A DNA stretch of 64,000 bases from Rhodospirillaceae bacterium (GTDB lineage Bacteria; Pseudomonadota; Alphaproteobacteria; Azospirillales; Azospirillaceae). A program made the position numbers and the translations under genes. Numbering within the stretch: position 1 is the stretch's first letter; each line of letters begins with the position of its first letter. Positions 9,876-18,888 of the stretch are shown here, piece by piece. A model generated the notes under the pieces. It worked only from the letters and a program-made list of their open reading frames with translations, was not told the origin of the DNA and made no database searches. The stretch lies in contig JAJUIU010000009.1 of assembly GCA_029267445.1 (NCBI GenBank), forward strand, positions 1 through 64,000. The letters run 5' to 3'.

Positions 9876-10220
9876 TGCCGTGTGAACACGCCGGTCTGGA
9901 CTTCAACCCGGTCACCCTCGCCGCGAGGGCGGTCTACGCGGACGATCTTGTCGGTGCCGCAGATCGGGCGGCGTGGTTTCAAGGCAGGTCCAGTGCCGGC
10001 TTACCTCGTGCCGGTCGCCGAAGCTGCGGACGCGATCGCAGGGTTCGCATCCTTCGGCGGCCGGCGCGGAGGCCCGCCATGCCATCGGCACGGCGTGGGG
10101 CGCACGGTCCATATGCGCGGTCCGCCGCGGCCAGGGTTTCGTCGGCGCCGTCGTCGCGACCCTGTCGGCCGCCGTGGCTCCATCGAACTCAGGTGCCGAC
10201 CCGTCCTGCGACCCGCCCCC
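9876..10220. other. 345-bp region without a confident gene; possible degraded third cassette member
   Basis: An ATG at 9875 overlaps the previous stop (TGATG) and opens a frame to 10231 that would overlap the 3' end of the convergent kinase gene. Its first 40 residues look protein-like (NPVTLAARAVYADDLVGAAD), but the rest is an Arg/Ala/Pro-rich read-through typical of non-coding GC-rich frames. Protein-like segments also appear in the other two frames, which would fit a frameshifted remnant. I do not call a gene. Confidence 0.3.
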
Positions 10221-11117
10221 TCATCCGGTGAGGCGGTCCAGTTCCCCCGCCGTGCAGAACCCGTCCGCGGCACCCGCCGCGCCGATCTTCCAGCCGGCGA
10301 AGGTGACGGCACGGGCCAGCGCGGCCGGCGCCGGACGACCCTCGACGATGCCGGCGACGAAGGCGGCGAACAACGCGTCGCCGGCACCGATGGTGCTCAC
10401 CACCGGGCGGACGGCGCGGGCGGCGACATGGACCGGTTCGTGGCCCGCTTCCAGCAGCAGCGCGCCATCGCCGCCCAGCCCGACACAGATCATGCGGTTT
10501 CCGAACCGCGCCTGGACCTGCCGCGCCCATTCGACCGGCGCGCAGGGCAGCTGCTCATGGCTCTGGAACAGGATGTCCGCCGCCGCCATGAAGTCGCGGT
10601 TGTAGCTGTCGTCGAGGCTGCCGATCGCGTGGACGTCGGTGGCGATCGGCACGCCTTGCCCGGCGGCGACGGCCAGCATGGGCCGGGCGAAGTTGATGTT
10701 GCAAAGGCACGCCATGGCGGCGCCCCGAAGGGCATGGGCGGCCTCCGCCGCGGGATAGGCGCGCTCCTGGATGTCCTTCAGATCGACATTGATCTGCCGC
10801 CGCCCGTCGCCGTCATAGAGGATGACGGACTGCGGCGTCGCGGCGAGATCGCGCCGGACTCCCTCCGTCCCCAGTCCAGCCTCCCCCAGCGCCCGCGAGG
10901 AGAGCGCGCCCAGTTCGTCGCCGCCCACGAGCGATAGAAGACGAGGCGCCATGCCGAGGGCCAGCAGAGCCTTGGCGACATTCACCCCGACGCCGGACAC
11001 GGTTGTCCCGATCCCATGGAAGGGAAAGCGGACCGGATTGTAGTCCACCGGGAAGCGGTCGATACGCAGTGTCGTCTCGATGTTGATCAGGCCGGCGACG
11101 ACGATTGGCGCGGACAT
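10221..11117 (-). CDS. PfkB-family carbohydrate kinase
   Basis: The 298-residue protein is of ribokinase/PfkB type: an N-terminal substrate strand (VVAGLINIETTLRIDRFP), a GVGVNVAKALLALG segment corresponding to PfkB signature 1, and a C-terminal signature STIGAGDALFAAFVAG whose Asp is the catalytic base. It should phosphorylate a sugar or nucleoside using ATP in the cytoplasm. No sugar transporter or dedicated pathway gene is adjacent, so the substrate is not assignable. The gene lies inside the putative tRNA-bounded island. Confidence 0.92.
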   Translation of the reverse strand: MSAPIVVAGLINIETTLRIDRFPVDYNPVRFPFHGIGTTVSGVGVNVAKALLALGMAPRLLSLVGGDELGALSSRALGEAGLGTEGVRRDLAATPQSVILYDGDGRRQINVDLKDIQERAYPAAEAAHALRGAAMACLCNINFARPMLAVAAGQGVPIATDVHAIGSLDDSYNRDFMAAADILFQSHEQLPCAPVEWARQVQARFGNRMICVGLGGDGALLLEAGHEPVHVAARAVRPVVSTIGAGDALFAAFVAGIVEGRPAPAALARAVTFAGWKIGAAGAADGFCTAGELDRLTG

Positions 11118-11494
11118 GGACGGGCTCCGTGACGAGGGATATCGGCTTCATGCCACGGATGGCGGACGCTGTCCCGGCCCGGTCTGTATCAGAATGTTAC
11201 GCCAGCGGGAGCGGCCGGGCCATCCTGGCCGGGTGTTCCGGCCGGCCGGCGCCCGTCCCGCCAATGGCGATCCGACGCCGATGCTGGCTCCGCCGCAGCC
11301 GTCCATCAGGCGTCCTCGGCCAAAAATCCCCGAAACCGTCCGCGAATATCGTCACAGCCTCAGGTGGTCCTCAGGACCTCCGCCGCTCCCAAGCCTAGTC
11401 TCCGCCCGGCGGTCATGAGCCGGGCCCGCCCGCCTTCCGCCGAGAGCTTAACCATGGGGGCCGCGCATCGGCCCCCCCGCGAAGGAGACATCGC
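11118..11494. other. 377-bp divergent intergenic region
   Basis: No convincing gene is seen. A 7-bp hairpin (GGGGGCC at 11456-11462 with GGCCCCC at 11470-11476) sits just ahead of the AAGGAG ribosome-binding site of the gene at 11495 and could modulate its translation. Promoters for both divergent genes should lie here. Confidence 0.4.
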
Positions 11495-11893
11495 ATGCTG
11501 AGAATCGTTCGAGCCCGCCGCGCCGCCCGCGGCACCCTCCTCACCGTCACGCTGCTAGGCATCGCGTGCATCGTCGGCGCAGCGGATGCCCGCGCCACCC
11601 CGACCGTCGCCGCCGAACGCACCGACCGGAACGGATTCACCCGGGTCGTGGACATCGCCGACCTGGACCTGACGACTGCCGAGGGCCAGGCGATGCTCCA
11701 GGATCGGGTCCGCCGCGCCGCCCGGCATGGCTGCGCCGCCATGCATCCGCAGCAGGGTATTCCGGGTTGGCTGGATCGGACCCGCTGTGTCGAGGCCAGC
11801 CTCGGCGCGGTCGGACCCCAGATCGACGTGGCGATCCGGACCGCGAAGTCAGGGGCGAGGGAGCCGCAGTTGGCCTTCTCTCTCCAGCGCTGA
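11495..11893 (+). CDS. UrcA-family secreted protein
   Basis: The 132-residue protein has a signal peptide (TLLTVTLLGIACIVGAADARA) followed by the UrcA-type core: V-x-DIADLDLTTAEGQAMLQDRV with later cysteines in HGCAAM and TRCVEASL. UrcA proteins are small periplasmic proteins common in sphingomonads and relatives, often near TonB receptors; their function is unknown. GGAG lies about eight bases before the ATG. It is the last gene before the right copy of the tRNA-end repeat. Confidence 0.75.
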   Translation: MLRIVRARRAARGTLLTVTLLGIACIVGAADARATPTVAAERTDRNGFTRVVDIADLDLTTAEGQAMLQDRVRRAARHGCAAMHPQQGIPGWLDRTRCVEASLGAVGPQIDVAIRTAKSGAREPQLAFSLQR

Positions 11894-11938
11894 ACGGCGG
11901 AAGGCTTCACCAGCCGACACGTGTCCGCCAAAGCCCGG

Positions 11939-11968
11939 ATCCCGCCCCCGCAACCAAACACAAAAGCC
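11939..11968. repeat. Right copy of the 30-bp tRNA-end repeat (att-like)
   Basis: These 30 bases match 70-99 with one difference. The sequence upstream (CGTGTCCGCCAAAGCCCGG) cannot form the rest of a tRNA, so this is a stand-alone 3' fragment followed by its own terminator. The simplest reading is that integration separated the original tRNA end and its terminator from the tRNA body. Confidence 0.7.
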
Positions 11969-11997
11969 CAGTCCAGCCCAGCGCCGGACTGGGCTTT
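11963..11997 (+). terminator. Terminator hairpin fused to the tRNA-end fragment
   Basis: A 12-bp perfect stem (11963-11974 AAAGCCCAGTCC with 11986-11997 GGACTGGGCTTT) starts inside the repeat, exactly as the terminator at 94-128 does. It may now serve the gene ending at 11893, and it lies 43 bases beyond the stop of convergent nagA. Confidence 0.7.
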
Positions 11998-12039
11998 CTG
12001 ATGTCCGGGCGTCACCCAGGCCATGCGGCCCCTGGGCGA

Positions 12040-13224
12040 TCACGCCGCCGGGAAGGACCGGCCGCCGATCCACACCTCGCGCACCCGCCGCCCGCCATCG
12101 ATCAGGACCATGTCCGCCGCGCGGCCGGGCAGCAGTTCGCCGCGCTCGCCGTCCAGGCCCAGGAAACGCGCCGGATTGGCCGACGCCAGCGGCACCGCCC
12201 GCTCCAGCGGCAGGTCGAGCACGGCCATGGTGTTGCGCACGGCCGTCATCATGTCGAGGTCCGAGCCGGCGAGGGTTCCGTCCTCGGCGACGCAGCGTCC
12301 GTCTGCCGCCCGGATCGTCCGGCCGCCCAGGGTGAAGCTCTTCTCATCCCGCCCCACCGTCGGCATCGCGTCCGTCACCAGCATCAGGCGTTCCAGGCCC
12401 TTGGCCCGCGCGGCCACCCGCAGGCTGGCGGGATGCACATGGTGTCCGTCGACGATCAGGCCGCACCAGCTTCCGCCATCCTCCAGTGCGGCCCCCACCA
12501 CACCGGGCTCCCGGCTGCCGAAGGGCGTCATGGCGTTGAACAGGTGGGTGAAGCCGGTCATCCCCTCGTCCAGGGCGCGGCGGATGGTGGCGTGGTCGGC
12601 GGCGGTGTGGCCGGCGGAAACGATCACACCGCGCGCGACCAGGTCGGCGATGGCGCCGGGTGGTGCCAGCTCCGGAGCCAGGGTCACCAGGGTGCGTCCG
12701 CGCCGCAGGCCCGACAGCAGGTCGATCGCCGCCGCGTCCAGGGTGCGGAACTTGGCGGCGTCGTGGATGCCTTTGCGGGCGGGGTTCAGGAAGGGCCCCT
12801 CCAGATGGATGCCCAGCACCCCCGGCACGCCGGCCGCGATGGCGTCGTCCACCGCCCGGATCGCCCGGGCCAGCACGTCAAGATCGTCGCTGATCAAGGT
12901 CGGCAGCAGGCCGGTGGTGCCGAAGCGCCGGTGCGCCGCGGCGATGGCGGCGACACCATCCACGGTCGGGCTGTCGTTCAGAAGGACGCCGCCGCCGCCA
13001 TTCACCTGCGTGTCGATGAAGCCGGGCAGCAGGGCGGCACCCGCGCCCGCGTCCCGCAGGTCCCGGATCGCCATCTCCGGGGGGGCATCCGCGAGCAGTG
13101 CGGCCGCCGGCGCGATGGTGGCGATCCGCCCGCCCGCCAGCACCAGCGCATGGTCGTGGACGAACCCGCCGGGCGTCAGGATCGGCACGCCGTGAAGGGC
13201 CAGTGTGGGGGCCGGTCTGGTCAT
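12040..13224 (-). CDS. nagA: N-acetylglucosamine-6-phosphate deacetylase
   Basis: The 394-residue amidohydrolase removes acetate from GlcNAc-6-phosphate in amino-sugar and peptidoglycan recycling. Visible family motifs are LLPGFIDTQVNGGGG near the N terminus, the metal-binding Glu of HLEGPFLN, the histidines of VSAGHTAADHAT and THLFNAMTP, and the catalytic Asp of LVTDAMPTVG. The N-terminal HxH of many amidohydrolases is replaced by the DTQVNG form usual for NagA. The ATG at 13224 was chosen because the family starts shortly before the first strand; an in-frame ATG at 13239 is possible. No nagB or sugar transporter is adjacent. Confidence 0.93.
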   Translation of the reverse strand: MTRPAPTLALHGVPILTPGGFVHDHALVLAGGRIATIAPAAALLADAPPEMAIRDLRDAGAGAALLPGFIDTQVNGGGGVLLNDSPTVDGVAAIAAAHRRFGTTGLLPTLISDDLDVLARAIRAVDDAIAAGVPGVLGIHLEGPFLNPARKGIHDAAKFRTLDAAAIDLLSGLRRGRTLVTLAPELAPPGAIADLVARGVIVSAGHTAADHATIRRALDEGMTGFTHLFNAMTPFGSREPGVVGAALEDGGSWCGLIVDGHHVHPASLRVAARAKGLERLMLVTDAMPTVGRDEKSFTLGGRTIRAADGRCVAEDGTLAGSDLDMMTAVRNTMAVLDLPLERAVPLASANPARFLGLDGERGELLPGRAADMVLIDGGRRVREVWIGGRSFPAA

Positions 13225-13393
13225 GGGGGGCGGCGGCATCGGCGCTGTGTGGACTTGACCCGCCCTACATAGCACGGCCGCGCGCGTCGGAGCGGCGAAA
13301 CAGACGGGCGGCAACGGTTGGCCCCGACGCCTGTTGACCCATCATCGTGAAACCGCGCGCCCGGCGCGCTTCTCAATGGGAGGGCACGACGCC

Positions 13394-13663
13394 ATGTCGA
13401 TACTCGGATGGATCGTTCTCGGCCTGATCGCCGGCTGGATCGCCAGCAAGATCATGCAGGGTTCCGGGTCCGGTCTGGTCATGAACCTGGTCCTCGGCAT
13501 CGTGGGCGCCTTCGTCGGTGGCCTGTTGTTCGGGCTTCTGGGCGGGGCCGGGGTCACGGGCTTCAATCTCTGGAGCCTGCTCGTCGCGGTCCTCGGCGCC
13601 GTGGTGGTGCTGTGGATCTACAACGCCTTCGTCAGCCGCCGCACGGTCCACCACAGGCCCTGA
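13394..13663 (+). CDS. GlsB/YeaQ/YmgE-family stress-associated membrane protein
   Basis: The 89-residue protein consists of three hydrophobic helices rich in glycine (LGWIVLGLIAGWIASKIM; MNLVLGIVGAFVGGLLFGLL; LLVAVLGAVVVLWIYNAFV), the standard transglycosylase-associated/GlsB pattern. GGGAGGG lies about ten bases ahead of the ATG. These inner-membrane proteins are commonly induced by general stress; the molecular role is not known. It converges on the next gene with a 7-bp gap. Confidence 0.85.
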   Translation: MSILGWIVLGLIAGWIASKIMQGSGSGLVMNLVLGIVGAFVGGLLFGLLGGAGVTGFNLWSLLVAVLGAVVVLWIYNAFVSRRTVHHRP

Positions 13664-13670
13664 GGCCCGC

Positions 13671-14192
13671 CTAACCGCCCGCCGCGCACGCGGCGCTGAC
13701 AAGGGCCGGCGGGCTCGTCTCCGCCCAGACGATGCCGGCGGGCAGGGTGTCGCCGGCCAGCGACGCCCCCGCCGGCACCACCCCGTCCCGTCGCAGGCCG
13801 CAATCCACCAGATGGCGGGCGACCAGCGTGTCGGCATCCCTTCGGATCAGCAGCACGTCCAGCATGACCAAACTTGGATGCGCCGGGTTGCGGCGGGCGC
13901 TGCCGCCGTCGGCGACCACCAGCGCCGTGGTGATGGGGACGGCGTAGGACCAGGGCTCGAACGGCGTGCTGGTCTTCAGCCGCTCCACCACCCGCATTTC
14001 CGGGGGCAGCAGCGCCTCCGTCCGGCCCGCCCACTGGTAGCGCAGGGCCGCCGTCACGACGATGACGCCCAGCCCGGCCGCGACCGGTCCCAGCCAGCGC
14101 GGCGGACGGCGCCGCAGCAGCGCGAACGGCAGGCGCGCGATGCCCAGGAAGGCCAGCGCGGCGCAGGCGGCGATCACGAGGTCGAGCAGCAT
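13671..14192 (-). CDS. Membrane-anchored protein of unknown function (173 aa)
   Basis: Two membrane segments (LLDLVIAACAALAFLGIARL and LGPVAAGLGVIVVTAALRY) are followed by an approximately 115-residue presumably periplasmic domain with PWSYAVPITTALVVADGG and an 'IVWAETSP' segment near the end. I do not recognise the family. It begins 11 bases after the DUF294/CBS regulator stop, so it belongs to the symporter module and may be a partner of that regulator or the symporter. Confidence 0.65.
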   Translation of the reverse strand: MLLDLVIAACAALAFLGIARLPFALLRRRPPRWLGPVAAGLGVIVVTAALRYQWAGRTEALLPPEMRVVERLKTSTPFEPWSYAVPITTALVVADGGSARRNPAHPSLVMLDVLLIRRDADTLVARHLVDCGLRRDGVVPAGASLAGDTLPAGIVWAETSPPALVSAACAAGG

Positions 14193-14203
14193 GCCTTGGC
14201 CCC

Positions 14204-16063
14204 TCAGCCCCAGCCGCCGCGGTAGGTGGCCAGCGCCCCCGCCTGCATCGCCTTCACCACGGCGAAGGCGTCCTTCAGGTGCCCGCGCTCGAATGGCGAC
14301 AGTTCCTCCGGCAGCAGATAGTTGTCCGGCGGCCGTCCCGCCCGCATGCGCCGCACCTGGTGGCGCAGGCGCACCAGCCCCAGGAACTCCAGCGCGTCCA
14401 TCAGGTCCCGCGCCCCCTCGCGGCTGAGCCGGCCGGCCTCCCCGGCGGCGGCCAGCCTGTCGCGGCTGTTCGCCTTGGCGACACCGGCCGCGAGCCCGTG
14501 GACGCGCGCAAGGTCGACGATCGGCACCAGTCCCGACAGCTTCATGTCCAGCGACCGGTGATGCTCCCCGCCGGAGATCAGCACGAGGTTGCGGAAGAGG
14601 CCGAGCGGCGGCTGGTGGGTCATGGCGTTGCCCGCCAGATGCGCCAGGAACAGGCCGGCCCCCTTGGCCCGCGCCAGCACGGGCTCCTGCAGCCGCTCGA
14701 ACAGGGTCGCGTCGCCGGCCACCGGTCGCATGTCGAAGAAGACGCTGGCGTTCAGCAGCGCCGCCGGGTCCGGCTCGTCGATCCAGCGGGCGAATGTCCG
14801 CCGCCATGCGGTCAGCGTCATGCGCCAGGCCGGGGTCTTCGCCATGATCAGGCCCGGGCAGTGCACGTAACCCGCCGTCGCGAGCCCGTCGCAGACGAAG
14901 TCGGCGAAGGCGGCGAACCAGGCGCCATGGGCCGCCGGGTCGTAGCCGTCGTCCAGGATCAGCGCGTTGTCCTGGTCGGTCCGGGCGGTCTGCTCGTTCC
15001 GGCCCTGCGACCCCAGCGCCAGCCAGAGATATGGAACGGGTGCCGGCCCCAGCCGCCGTTGCGCCAGTTCGATCAGCCGCAGGGTCGCCGCGTCGGCCAG
15101 ACAGGAGACCGCATGCCCGATCGCGTAGGCGCCGCTGCCGCCCTCAACCAAATCCTGGACCATGCCGGGCAGGCCTTGGAGCGCGCCTGCGATCCCCTCC
15201 GCCCCCTCCTGCTCACCGATCTCCCCAGCCAGGAAAACAACGGAGCGCAGATGGGTCCGCAACAGGTCGGTGCTGGTGACCACCCCCGCCAGGGAACCGT
15301 CCCGCAGCACCGGCAGATGGTGCAGGCGGTTGCGCAGCATCAGGATCTGCGCCTGGAACAGCCAGGCGTCCGCCTCCACCCGGATCGGGTCGGCGGTCAT
15401 CACGGTCGCCACCGGCGCCTCCACGGGGCGTCCGCCGGCCAGCACCCGGTTGCGCAGGTCCCGGTCCGTCAGGATGCCGACCAGCCGGCCCGCCTCCACC
15501 ACCGGGAGGCAGGAGACGTCGAACTGCTCCATCAGCAGGACGGCGTCGGCGACGCTGGCGCCCGGCTGGACCGTGACCGGTGCCCGCCGCACCAGATCGC
15601 CGACCCGGCGGGCGGTCAGGGGCGCGCCCTCGGGCCCCGCGGCGACGGCGCCGGCACGGCGCAGGCGGTCGGCCCCGTGGGGCGCGAAGAAGGCGGCGAG
15701 CGCCGGATGCGCGGCCCGCAACCGGTGGAACAGGGCCGCCGGCACGGCGTGCAGGACCGTGTCCTCGATCGCCGTCACGGTGGCGCGCGCCACCCCGCCC
15801 GACAGCAGGGACTGGACGCCGACCGCCTCCCCCTCCCCGATGCGCGAGAGGAGCTGTCCGTCAGGCGCCACCGCCTCCAGGGCACCGCTGGCCACGATGT
15901 GCAGGGCCTCGACCGGCTCGCCGGCCCGGTGCAGGACCGCACCCGCCGCCAGCCTGCGGACCGACGCCGCGTCGGCGCACGCCTCCAGCGCGTCGTCCGG
16001 CAGGGCGTCGAACGGCGGCAGGCGGGACAGGAAGGTCCGGGTCGCGATCGTGTCTGGCCGCAT
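14204..16063 (-). CDS. cNMP-binding / CBS-pair / DUF294 nucleotidyltransferase-like regulator
   Basis: The 619-residue soluble protein has a cyclic-nucleotide-binding-like domain (about 14-130), two CBS repeats (about 150-270, including VGILTDRDLRNRVLAG and LAGVVTSTDLLRTHL), then a DUF294 nucleotidyltransferase-like domain with GSQGRNEQTARTDQDNALI, and DUF294_C to the end. This layout is commonly found beside VC_2705-type sodium:solute symporters and is thought to regulate them through nucleotide sensing, possibly by modifying a partner. The GS-x-GR-x8-D-x-D arrangement is intact, so transferase activity is plausible. Confidence 0.9.
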   Translation of the reverse strand: MRPDTIATRTFLSRLPPFDALPDDALEACADAASVRRLAAGAVLHRAGEPVEALHIVASGALEAVAPDGQLLSRIGEGEAVGVQSLLSGGVARATVTAIEDTVLHAVPAALFHRLRAAHPALAAFFAPHGADRLRRAGAVAAGPEGAPLTARRVGDLVRRAPVTVQPGASVADAVLLMEQFDVSCLPVVEAGRLVGILTDRDLRNRVLAGGRPVEAPVATVMTADPIRVEADAWLFQAQILMLRNRLHHLPVLRDGSLAGVVTSTDLLRTHLRSVVFLAGEIGEQEGAEGIAGALQGLPGMVQDLVEGGSGAYAIGHAVSCLADAATLRLIELAQRRLGPAPVPYLWLALGSQGRNEQTARTDQDNALILDDGYDPAAHGAWFAAFADFVCDGLATAGYVHCPGLIMAKTPAWRMTLTAWRRTFARWIDEPDPAALLNASVFFDMRPVAGDATLFERLQEPVLARAKGAGLFLAHLAGNAMTHQPPLGLFRNLVLISGGEHHRSLDMKLSGLVPIVDLARVHGLAAGVAKANSRDRLAAAGEAGRLSREGARDLMDALEFLGLVRLRHQVRRMRAGRPPDNYLLPEELSPFERGHLKDAFAVVKAMQAGALATYRGGWG

Positions 16064-16218
16064 GGCGGCAGGTTAGGGCCGGCCGGGACCCGCGACGAAG
16101 CGGCCATGCGGGTAAGTCCGCGCCGACGGGGGAGGCGGATGCGAAAAAGGCGTGGCCCCGTTGGGGGCCACGCCTGTCCGGCACTGGCGGCCGGTGCGCC
16201 TGTGGACGGTCGCCGGAC

Positions 16219-17979
16219 TCAGTGCTCGATCGCGGCGGCCGCCCCGCGCGGCGAGCGGATGAAATCGACCAGCTCCTGGATTTCCCGCGGCGGGGCCGCC
16301 GTCACCCGGCTGACGATCATGGCGACCACGAAGTTCAGGATCATGCCGACGAAGCCGATCCCCTCCGGCGAGATGCCGAACAGCCAGTTCTCCGCCGTGT
16401 TCTTCCCGATGGGATCGATGAAGATGCCCTTGAAGTAGACGATGTATCCCAGGGTGAAGAACAGGCCGGTCAGCATGCCGGCGATCGCCCCCTCGCGGTT
16501 CACCCGCTTGGAGAAGATGCCCATCATGATGGCCGGGAACAGCGAACTGGCCGCCAGCCCGAAGGCGAAGGCCACCACCTCCGCCACGAAGCCCGGCGGG
16601 TTGTACCCCAGATAGCCCGCGATCAGGATGGCGCCCGCCGCGGCGATGCGGCCCGCCATCAGCTCCTGGCGTTCCGTGATGCCTTTGGCGAAGGTGCTTT
16701 TCATCAGGTCGTGGGAGATCGAGGAGGAGATCACCAGCAGCAGCCCGGCCGCCGTGGACAGGGCCGCCGCGATGCCGCCTGCCGCGACCAGGGCGATCAC
16801 CCAGTTCGGCAGTCGCGCGATCTCCGGATTGGCCAGCACCAGGATGTCGCGGTCGACCGTCAGCTCGTTGCCCGCCCAGCCGAGCTGCTGTTCGCGTGCA
16901 TCGTCCATCCGGTCGGAGTTGTAGTACTGGATGCGGCCGTCATTGTTCTTGTCCTCGAACTTCAGAAGGCCGGTCTGCTCCCACCGCTTCATCCATTCCG
17001 GCCGGTTCTCGTAGGCGAGGTTGGCCTCGGCCGCACCGACCGGGCCGGTCTGGACCGTGGCCGTCAGGTTGTAGCGCGCCATGGCGCCCACGGCCGGGGC
17101 CGTCAGGTACAGCAGCGCGATGAAGAACAGCGCCCAGCCGGCCGAGGAGCGGGCGTCGCGCACGGTCGGCACGGTGAAGAAGCGCACGATCACGTGCGGC
17201 AGGCCGGCCGTGCCCACCATCAGCGCGGCCGTGATCGCCAGGATGTCGATGGTACTCTTGCCGCCCTCCGTGTAGGCGGCGAAGCCGAGCTCCGTGACGA
17301 TCCCGTTCAGCTCCTCCAGCAGGTAGCCTCCGCCCTCCACCTGGCTGCCCAGCCCCAGCGGCGGCACCGGGTTTCCGGTCAGCTGGAAGGAGATGAAGAC
17401 GGCCGGCACGATGTAGGCCGTGATCAGCACCAGGTATTGGGCGACCTGGGTGTATGTGATGCCCTTCATCCCGCCCAGCACGGCGTAGATGAACACGATG
17501 GCCATGCCGACGATCAGGCCAGTGCCGATGCTGACTTCCAGGAAGCGGGAGAAGACGATTCCCACCCCGCGCATCTGCCCGGCCACATAGACGAAGGAGA
17601 TGAAGATCAGGCAGATCACCGCCACCACGCGGGCGGCGCTGCTGTAATAGCGGTCGCCAATGAACTCCGGCACCGTGAACTTGCCGTACTTGCGCAGATA
17701 GGGCGCCAGCAGCATGGCCAGCAGCACGTAGCCGCCGGTCCACCCCATCAGGTAGACGGAGCCGCCATAGCCCAGGAAGGCGATGAGGCCGGCCATGGAG
17801 ATGAAGGAGGCGGCCGACATCCAGTCGGCACCCGTGGCCATGCCGTTTGCGATTGGGTTCACGCCCTTGCCGGCGACGTAGAACTCGCCCGTGGTGGCGG
17901 CGCGGGACCAGATCGCGATTCCGATGTAGAGCGCGAAGGTGGCGCCGACCACGATGTAGGTCAGGGTCTTCAGATCCAT
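16219..17979 (-). CDS. Sodium:solute symporter, VC_2705 (ActP-like) family
   Basis: The 586-residue inner-membrane protein has the SSS-family helices, including GMATGADWMSAASFISMAG, and closely resembles acetate/monocarboxylate permeases. A hydrophilic insert near residues 330-345 carries an EF-hand-like loop (DKNNDGRIQYYN), which points to calcium binding outside the membrane. It starts 24 bases after the DUF4212 gene, its usual small partner, and the cNMP/CBS/DUF294 regulator follows on the same strand. Acetate or a related short-chain acid is the likely substrate. Confidence 0.93.
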   Translation of the reverse strand: MDLKTLTYIVVGATFALYIGIAIWSRAATTGEFYVAGKGVNPIANGMATGADWMSAASFISMAGLIAFLGYGGSVYLMGWTGGYVLLAMLLAPYLRKYGKFTVPEFIGDRYYSSAARVVAVICLIFISFVYVAGQMRGVGIVFSRFLEVSIGTGLIVGMAIVFIYAVLGGMKGITYTQVAQYLVLITAYIVPAVFISFQLTGNPVPPLGLGSQVEGGGYLLEELNGIVTELGFAAYTEGGKSTIDILAITAALMVGTAGLPHVIVRFFTVPTVRDARSSAGWALFFIALLYLTAPAVGAMARYNLTATVQTGPVGAAEANLAYENRPEWMKRWEQTGLLKFEDKNNDGRIQYYNSDRMDDAREQQLGWAGNELTVDRDILVLANPEIARLPNWVIALVAAGGIAAALSTAAGLLLVISSSISHDLMKSTFAKGITERQELMAGRIAAAGAILIAGYLGYNPPGFVAEVVAFAFGLAASSLFPAIMMGIFSKRVNREGAIAGMLTGLFFTLGYIVYFKGIFIDPIGKNTAENWLFGISPEGIGFVGMILNFVVAMIVSRVTAAPPREIQELVDFIRSPRGAAAAIEH

Positions 17980-18003
17980 TGTCGTTCTCCCCCGATCCGG
18001 CGC

Positions 18004-18273
18004 TCAGCGCTCATGCACGTCGTGTTGGCGGTCGATCTGGTTCATGCGCCAGGCGTAGAAGACGATCAGCAGCACGAAGACGATGATCGACCCCTGCTGT
18101 GCGAACCAGAAGCCGAGGGGGAACCCGGCGATCTGGATGGTGTTCAAAGCGTCGACGAACAGGATCCCGGCCCCGTAGGACACCAGGAACCAGATCACCA
18201 GGCAGATCGCCACGGTGCGCAGGTTGGCCCGCCAGTAATGCTGGGCTTTCCTCTCGATGGTCTCGTCATGCAT
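18004..18273 (-). CDS. DUF4212 small subunit of the sodium/substrate symporter
   Basis: The 89-residue protein has two membrane helices (VAICLVIWFLVSYGAGILFV; SIIVFVLLIVFYAWRMNQID) with the conserved IAGFPLGFWFAQQGS stretch of DUF4212 between them. Members are encoded directly upstream of VC_2705-type symporters and are regarded as their small subunit. The ATG at 18273 is preferred to a start nine codons upstream because AAGGGGAG lies at proper distance. Confidence 0.92.
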   Translation of the reverse strand: MHDETIERKAQHYWRANLRTVAICLVIWFLVSYGAGILFVDALNTIQIAGFPLGFWFAQQGSIIVFVLLIVFYAWRMNQIDRQHDVHER

Positions 18274-18437
18274 CCGCTGTTCTCCCCTTGGCGTTCTCAC
18301 GCGCGTTGATGGGCACCCGGGCCGGTGCTCCGCCTTGCGTTGGGCACAACGCTTCGGGAACGCGGTTTGTCACAAGGGTACCCAGCTTGCGCCAAGCCGG
18401 GCGGAGCGGGGGTGCGCGGCCCGTCCGGGCCCGCCCC

Positions 18438-18875
18438 TCACAGGACCAGCGGCAGTCCCTGACCGGCCCTGGTCGGCGCGCCGGACGCGGCGGCGGCCCG
18501 CAGGGCCTCCTCCAGATGCGCCTCGATCCCCCGCGCGTCCAGCGCGTAGGGCCTGAGGTCGCCGCCACCGGTGAACACGCCATGGCCCGACAGGTCGGCC
18601 ATGGACCAGATGGGGAAGCGGCGGACCGGAACCTCCCGCATCGAGACGATGACGAGATTGCGGTTCCGCCGGTCCGCCGCGATGCGCAGCACCAGATCCG
18701 TCAGGGTCATCCGGTGCCCCTCCAGCGCCTGGACGAAGTAACGGCCATCCCAGGCGAGGCCGCCGGTGATCTCCCGGCCCGGGTTCCTTTCCCGGCTCAG
18801 GCGCAGGATCGCGTCTACTTGGTCGCGGCCGAGGCCGGGTGGCGCCTCGCTGAAGTAGACGAGCCGTGTCAGCAT
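18438..18875 (-). CDS. BLUF-domain blue-light sensor
   Basis: The 145-residue protein is a single BLUF domain with a short tail. The residues that define flavin photochemistry are all present: Tyr7 (LTRLVY), Asn31 (RERNPG), Gln49 (RYFVQALEG), and Trp90/Met92 (FPIWSM). It should bind FAD and switch state in blue light; with no effector domain it must signal through a partner. The start sits 13 bases after the chemoreceptor stop, with a strong GAGGGGGG ribosome site, so the two genes form an operon. The partner is therefore probably the chemoreceptor. Confidence 0.93.
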   Translation of the reverse strand: MLTRLVYFSEAPPGLGRDQVDAILRLSRERNPGREITGGLAWDGRYFVQALEGHRMTLTDLVLRIAADRRNRNLVIVSMREVPVRRFPIWSMADLSGHGVFTGGGDLRPYALDARGIEAHLEEALRAAAASGAPTRAGQGLPLVL

Positions 18876-18888
18876 CGCAGCGCCCCCC

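Noticed and set aside
9875-10231. Third gene of the small cassette
   Set aside because: Start overlap is suggestive, but two thirds of the product is low-complexity Arg/Ala/Pro and overlaps the kinase gene; recorded only as a possible remnant.
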